NCBI GenBank assembly: GCA_002436505.1
Contig: DJML01000080.1
Location: forward strand, 1 to 18,294
Direction of reading: 5' to 3'
From: Bacteroidetes bacterium UBA6491
GTDB lineage: Bacteria > Bacteroidota > Bacteroidia > NS11-12g > UBA9320
Length of the DNA: 18,294 bases
A program made the translations under genes and the position numbers. Positions within the stretch are counted from its first letter, which is position 1. Each line of letters starts with the position of its first letter. The notes beneath the pieces were generated by a model. That model searched no databases. It was given only the letters and a program-made list of their open reading frames with translations, and was not told the origin of the DNA. This document shows positions 15,467 to 18,294 of this stretch, one piece after another.

Positions 15467-15502
15467 TTGATATTCAAGACTTTGATATTCTGATTATCTT
15501 TG
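15467..15502 (+). promoter_or_regulatory. Promoter region of the second methyltransferase gene: direct repeat and -7 element
   Basis: TATCTTTG (15495-15502) matches TAnnTTTG and ends 4 bases before the ATG at 15507, so the transcript would be leaderless or nearly so. TTGATATTC occurs twice just upstream (15467-15475 and 15482-15490), the copies starting 15 bases apart, which could be a binding site for a dimeric protein. The rest of the 221-base gap between the divergent genes holds the ECF promoter of the sigma operon. Confidence 0.5.
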
Positions 15503-15506
15503 CGTT

Positions 15507-16232
15507 ATGCCAGAAAAGCGTGAATGGTTTGAAGAATGGTTCGATTCCATATGGTACGACATCCTTTATGCGAATCGTAATGAAGAGGAGGCCGAGGCTT
15601 TTATGGATAAGTTAATTGCCTTTCTTAAACCGTCAGAGAATGATTCTTTTCTTGATCTAGCCTGCGGGTCCGGCAGGCATGCCATTTGCCTGGCGAAAAA
15701 GGGTTATAAAGTCACTGGGATCGACCTTAGTAAGCGAAAGATAGCCCAGGCCAAACTCAAAGGAGAAGGTCTGGTGGACTTTTTCGTTCATGACATGAGA
15801 GATCCGTTGCCGGATATGTCCTTCTCATTTATTTTGAACCTTTACACCTCTTTTGGTTATTTTGAATCCCTCAGCGACCATATAAAAGCCCTTAACGCCA
15901 TTAGGGCAAGTCTTAAGCCGGGGGGTAAACTGGTCATAGATTACATGAATGCCCGATACGTAACAGGTAAACTGCCGAGCGAGTATACACGAAAAATAGG
16001 CGGAATAACATTTCAGATCAAAAAACATAAGGAAAAGAACTGTGTTATTAAGGAAATAGATATATTGGAAAAGGGCCTTCATTTTATAGAAAAAGTAAGA
16101 TTGTTCACATTAGATGACTTCAGGGAAATATTGGAATCTACAGATTTTGAGATTCAGGCAATCTTTGGTGATTATAAGTTAAATCCATACGAGGACCTGG
16201 CATCAGAAAGATTAATCATAATTACTTCTTAG
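15507..16232 (+). CDS. Class I SAM-dependent methyltransferase, substrate unknown
   Basis: A 241-residue protein of the Methyltransf_25/11 kind. Motif I is FLDLACGSGRHA (48-59), the acidic ribose-binding residue is Asp73 in VTGIDLS, and ILNLYTSFGYFES holds the motif IV region. LKPGGKLVIDYMN marks the strand after motif VI. The C-terminal half (about 150-241) is a beta-rich extension (IGGITFQIKKH, CVIKEIDIL) that probably covers the active site. The ATG at 15507 gives MPEKREWFEEWFDS, a sensible N-terminus, and lies directly behind a promoter element. The PAP2 gene starts three bases after its stop, so the two are co-transcribed. The substrate cannot be told. Confidence 0.87.
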   Translation: MPEKREWFEEWFDSIWYDILYANRNEEEAEAFMDKLIAFLKPSENDSFLDLACGSGRHAICLAKKGYKVTGIDLSKRKIAQAKLKGEGLVDFFVHDMRDPLPDMSFSFILNLYTSFGYFESLSDHIKALNAIRASLKPGGKLVIDYMNARYVTGKLPSEYTRKIGGITFQIKKHKEKNCVIKEIDILEKGLHFIEKVRLFTLDDFREILESTDFEIQAIFGDYKLNPYEDLASERLIIITS

Positions 16233-16235
16233 CAA

Positions 16236-16820
16236 ATGCTGGAACATTTAGTACATCTGGATAAGCAGTGGTTTCTGGAGGTAGTCATGTGCCTTCGAAA
16301 TCCACAAATGGACAACATAATGCCGATGCTGCGTGATAAATTCACGTGGATACCGCTTTATGTGCTGATCCTGGTGCTGATCATTCGTAAATATAAATAC
16401 AAAGCTGTGTGGGTTTTGATCTTTGCAGGACTGACCATTCTGCTAGCGGACAGAATAAGTGCCGGTATAATCAAACCACTTGTTCAACGGCTAAGGCCAT
16501 GCAACGACCCTTGTATTTCAGGTTTATTTGAAAATCTGGTTGACTGCGGTAGCGGCTTCAGCTTTGTTTCAAGTCACGCAACAAACCATTTTGCGCTGGC
16601 ATTATTTTTTATTTCGATCTTTATTACCCGAAGCAATCGATTTACAATGGTTCCAGTCTTTATATCATGGGCAGCACTCATTTCTTTTGCCCAGGTCTAT
16701 GTCGGCGTTCATTATCCATTGGATGTGATCACAGGGGCAGGTATCGGAACTTTGGTAGGATACGGAACCGGGTGGGTCAATCAGTTCGTTCTTGTATTGA
16801 GATCAGGCAAGACACTATAG
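16236..16820 (+). CDS. PAP2-family membrane phosphatase
   Basis: Removes phosphate from a lipid such as undecaprenyl pyrophosphate, phosphatidic acid or lipid A, with its active site facing the periplasm. It has 194 residues with about five to six helices. Motif 1 is Lys80-x6-Arg87-Pro88 (KPLVQRLRP). Motif 2 is VSSHATN with His114, where the family usually has PSGH. Motif 3 is AQVYVGVHYPLD with His159 and Asp163. In motif 3 the usual Ser-Arg before VYxGVHYP is Ala152-Gln153. The nucleophile and acid His are both present, so activity is likely. It starts 3 bases after the methyltransferase stop and is followed after 50 bases by a ZIP transporter. The substrate is not known. Confidence 0.88.
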   Translation: MLEHLVHLDKQWFLEVVMCLRNPQMDNIMPMLRDKFTWIPLYVLILVLIIRKYKYKAVWVLIFAGLTILLADRISAGIIKPLVQRLRPCNDPCISGLFENLVDCGSGFSFVSSHATNHFALALFFISIFITRSNRFTMVPVFISWAALISFAQVYVGVHYPLDVITGAGIGTLVGYGTGWVNQFVLVLRSGKTL

Positions 16821-16870
16821 ATAAACTAAATCTCATCAGATTAAACGACATTTGCCGATAATAATTTAAG

Positions 16871-17614
16871 GTGGACTTCTGGAAATATTTTATACTGTTC
16901 TTTTTTCCGCTGGTCGGAGGTAGTTTTGGATTGTTGATCAAGAAACACAATCTGTTTCAACTGAAATTGTTTCTTGCTTTCAGTGGTGCGTTCTTGTTTT
17001 CGATCACAGCCATTAATTTATTGCCTTCAGTTTACAATGGTGCTACTTTTCAGGTAGGTTATTTTATTCTTGCAGGTTTCCTGTTGCAGATCGTAGTGGA
17101 TGTGTTCAGTAAAGGTGTTGAGCACGGTCATCTTCATTTCCATGAGATCAAAAAGATCCCGTATGGGATCTTCATAGCGTTGAGCATTCACGCTTTCCTG
17201 GAAGGCATGGCCGCCGGCAGCGAGTTCTTTCATGACGAATTGCAGAGAAACCTGATTTTTGGCATTGCCCTTCACGAAATTCCAGCTGCTTTTGCCCTGA
17301 TAGTGATCCTTAAGGTTTCAGAGATACATAAACGGTATCTGTACTCTTGGCTGATCATTTACGCCTTGATGGTGCCTTTGGGTGCCATATTATCGATGTC
17401 AGTAAAACCGTTACTCATTGAAAGTTTTGGGTCTGTACCAGTGGATCACATGATGAGAGGATTGCTCTCAGTGGTGATCGGAGTGTTCCTGCATATTTCC
17501 ACCACCATTCTTTTCGAGAACAGCGAGGAACATAAATTCAACAGGTACAAGATCATATCTGTGGCGATTGGTGTAGCTGTTGCTCTACTTGCTGCCGGTC
17601 TTCACATGCATTGA
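16871..17614 (+). CDS. ZIP-family divalent metal transporter
   Basis: Likely imports Zn2+ or a related metal into the cytoplasm. It has 247 residues and about eight helices. Helix 4 carries IHAFLEGMAAG with His107 and Glu111, and helix 5 carries ALHEIPAAFAL with His135 and Glu136, which form the metal site. The second His-Glu of the HExPHE pattern is Ala-Ala here. A His-rich loop, EHGHLHFHE (84-92), lies between helices 3 and 4 and may bind incoming metal, and the chain ends GLHMH. An in-frame stop lies three codons before GTG (16871) and the first internal Met is in helix 4, so GTG is the start. It follows the PAP2 gene by 50 bases and is probably in the same operon. Confidence 0.9.
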   Translation: MDFWKYFILFFFPLVGGSFGLLIKKHNLFQLKLFLAFSGAFLFSITAINLLPSVYNGATFQVGYFILAGFLLQIVVDVFSKGVEHGHLHFHEIKKIPYGIFIALSIHAFLEGMAAGSEFFHDELQRNLIFGIALHEIPAAFALIVILKVSEIHKRYLYSWLIIYALMVPLGAILSMSVKPLLIESFGSVPVDHMMRGLLSVVIGVFLHISTTILFENSEEHKFNRYKIISVAIGVAVALLAAGLHMH

Positions 17615-17696
17615 TCCGTGATTTTTAGTTTCATGTCAATATTCGCTGCCCATAATGCTACTTAGTATTTTATATTTTCGGAGCTGAGTTGCACCA

Positions 17697-17732
17697 TTTG
17701 ACAACAAAATATTGATTTCTTATAGGTTTTTG
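17697..17732 (+). promoter_or_regulatory. Possible promoter of the crotonase gene
   Basis: TTTG at 17697-17700 is followed about 20 bases later by TATAGGTTTTTG, a loose version of TAnnTTTG with extra T bases. The ATG at 17757 lies about 25 bases further. The 142-base gap from the ZIP gene and the change in function suggest separate transcription. Confidence 0.3.
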
Positions 17733-17756
17733 CAGAGTTTCGTTGAAAATAACAGA

Positions 17757-18294
17757 ATGACTCCCGAATTCATCATCATCGAAGAGCGGCATGCGCCGCA
17801 TATAGCCCTTATCAGATTAAACAGGCCAAAGGAACTCAATGCATTAAATCTTCAACTGATGCTTGAGATAAAACAGGCCCTTATTGATCTGGACAATGAT
17901 CCAGAGGTGAGGTGCATAGTGATCACCGGAAATGAACGCGCCTTTGCAGCGGGAGCTGACATCAAGCAAATGGCAGGAAAGGGCGCTATCGATATGTTGA
18001 AGATCGATCAGTTCAGCACCTGGGATCAGATCAGAAAGACCAAAAAACCGATGATCGCAGCGGTAAGTGGATTTGCCCTTGGAGGTGGATGCGAATTAAT
18101 GATGCAGTGCGACATGGTGGTGGCAAGCGAAACAGCTCAATCTGGTCAGCCCGAGATCAAGATAGGAGTTATGCCGGGTGCCGGTGGAACACAACGCCTA
18201 CCTCGAGCAGTGGGTAAAGTTAAAGCCATGGAAATGGTTCTTACCGGCGAGTTCATCGATGCTGAAGAAGCGTTGAGGATCGGGTTGATCAACC
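17757..18294 (+). CDS. Enoyl-CoA hydratase/isomerase (crotonase), partial at window edge
   Basis: Adds water to trans-2-enoyl-CoA in fatty acid or amino acid breakdown. The first 179 residues are visible. RLNRPKELNAL (20-30) is the CoA-binding start. AFAAGADIKQM (62-72) and ALGGGCELMMQCD (107-119) supply the oxyanion hole, and Glu113 and Glu133 (in SGQPEIKIG) match the two catalytic glutamates of true hydratases. PGAGGTQRLPRAVGK follows. With both Glu present, hydratase is favoured over the isomerase or other crotonase activities. The ATG at 17757 gives a standard N-terminus. The end of the protein is outside the window. Confidence 0.93.
   Translation, partial: MTPEFIIIEERHAPHIALIRLNRPKELNALNLQLMLEIKQALIDLDNDPEVRCIVITGNERAFAAGADIKQMAGKGAIDMLKIDQFSTWDQIRKTKKPMIAAVSGFALGGGCELMMQCDMVVASETAQSGQPEIKIGVMPGAGGTQRLPRAVGKVKAMEMVLTGEFIDAEEALRIGLIN

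Noticed and set aside
15415..15615. Short open frame (66 codons) overlapping the methyltransferase start
   Set aside because: It crosses the promoter and runs into the methyltransferase in another frame, and its protein has no recognisable features.
1..18294. Mobile elements, CRISPR arrays, tRNA or rRNA genes, and defence islands
   Set aside because: I found no transposase, integrase, evenly spaced repeats, tRNA-like cloverleaf or rRNA segments. Gene content is that of an ordinary chromosome.

Overview
The window looks like a piece of a Bacteroidota chromosome, probably from a Cytophagales- or Flavobacteriia-like organism. The signs are promoters of the TAnnTTTG type lying very close to start codons, mostly absent Shine-Dalgarno sequences, a K+-dependent type membrane pyrophosphatase, an outer-membrane beta-barrel gene behind an ECF sigma/anti-sigma pair, and a lipoprotein whose mature start resembles the Bacteroidota surface-export signal. 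Gene density is high (19 genes, no unoccupied stretch over 300 bases). I see no tRNA, rRNA, CRISPR array, insertion sequence or phage gene. By eye, base and codon use look even, so this reads as core chromosome rather than an island.

Layout. 1-2821 (minus): the 5' part of the membrane pyrophosphatase gene hppA and, upstream of it, a SAM methyltransferase. 3056-7844 (plus): lepA (EF4), a secreted DUF547-like protein coupled to a small membrane protein, and two unrecognised six-helix membrane proteins. 7841-9659 (minus): pcm and an overlapping N-acetylmuramoyl-L-alanine amidase. 9741-13017 (plus): a three-gene overlapping operon of a degenerate Gfo/Idh/MocA-like protein, a lipoprotein and a polyprenyl-phosphate sugar-1-phosphate transferase, suggesting cell-surface glycan work. 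13048-15285 (minus): an outer-membrane protein, a one-helix probable anti-sigma factor and an ECF sigma factor. 15507-17614 (plus): a second SAM methyltransferase, a PAP2 phosphatase and a ZIP metal transporter. 17757-end (plus): a crotonase cut by the window edge.

How the genes work together. The clearest functional unit is the sigma/anti-sigma/outer-membrane-protein operon. It has an ECF-type promoter (TGTAAC-N16-CGTA) in front of the sigma gene and a near-perfect Shine-Dalgarno sequence controlling the anti-sigma start, so it looks like an autoregulated envelope-response circuit. The glycan operon is held together by 4-base start/stop overlaps (ATGA, then TTGA). The Gfo-like member has lost the usual EKP and His motifs, so it may be a sugar-nucleotide-binding pseudoenzyme. 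Several genes must start at TTG or GTG. I found no clear new defence or mobile system. The most novel material is the sigma circuit, the Gfo-like pseudoenzyme operon, and the DUF547-like/small membrane protein pair.
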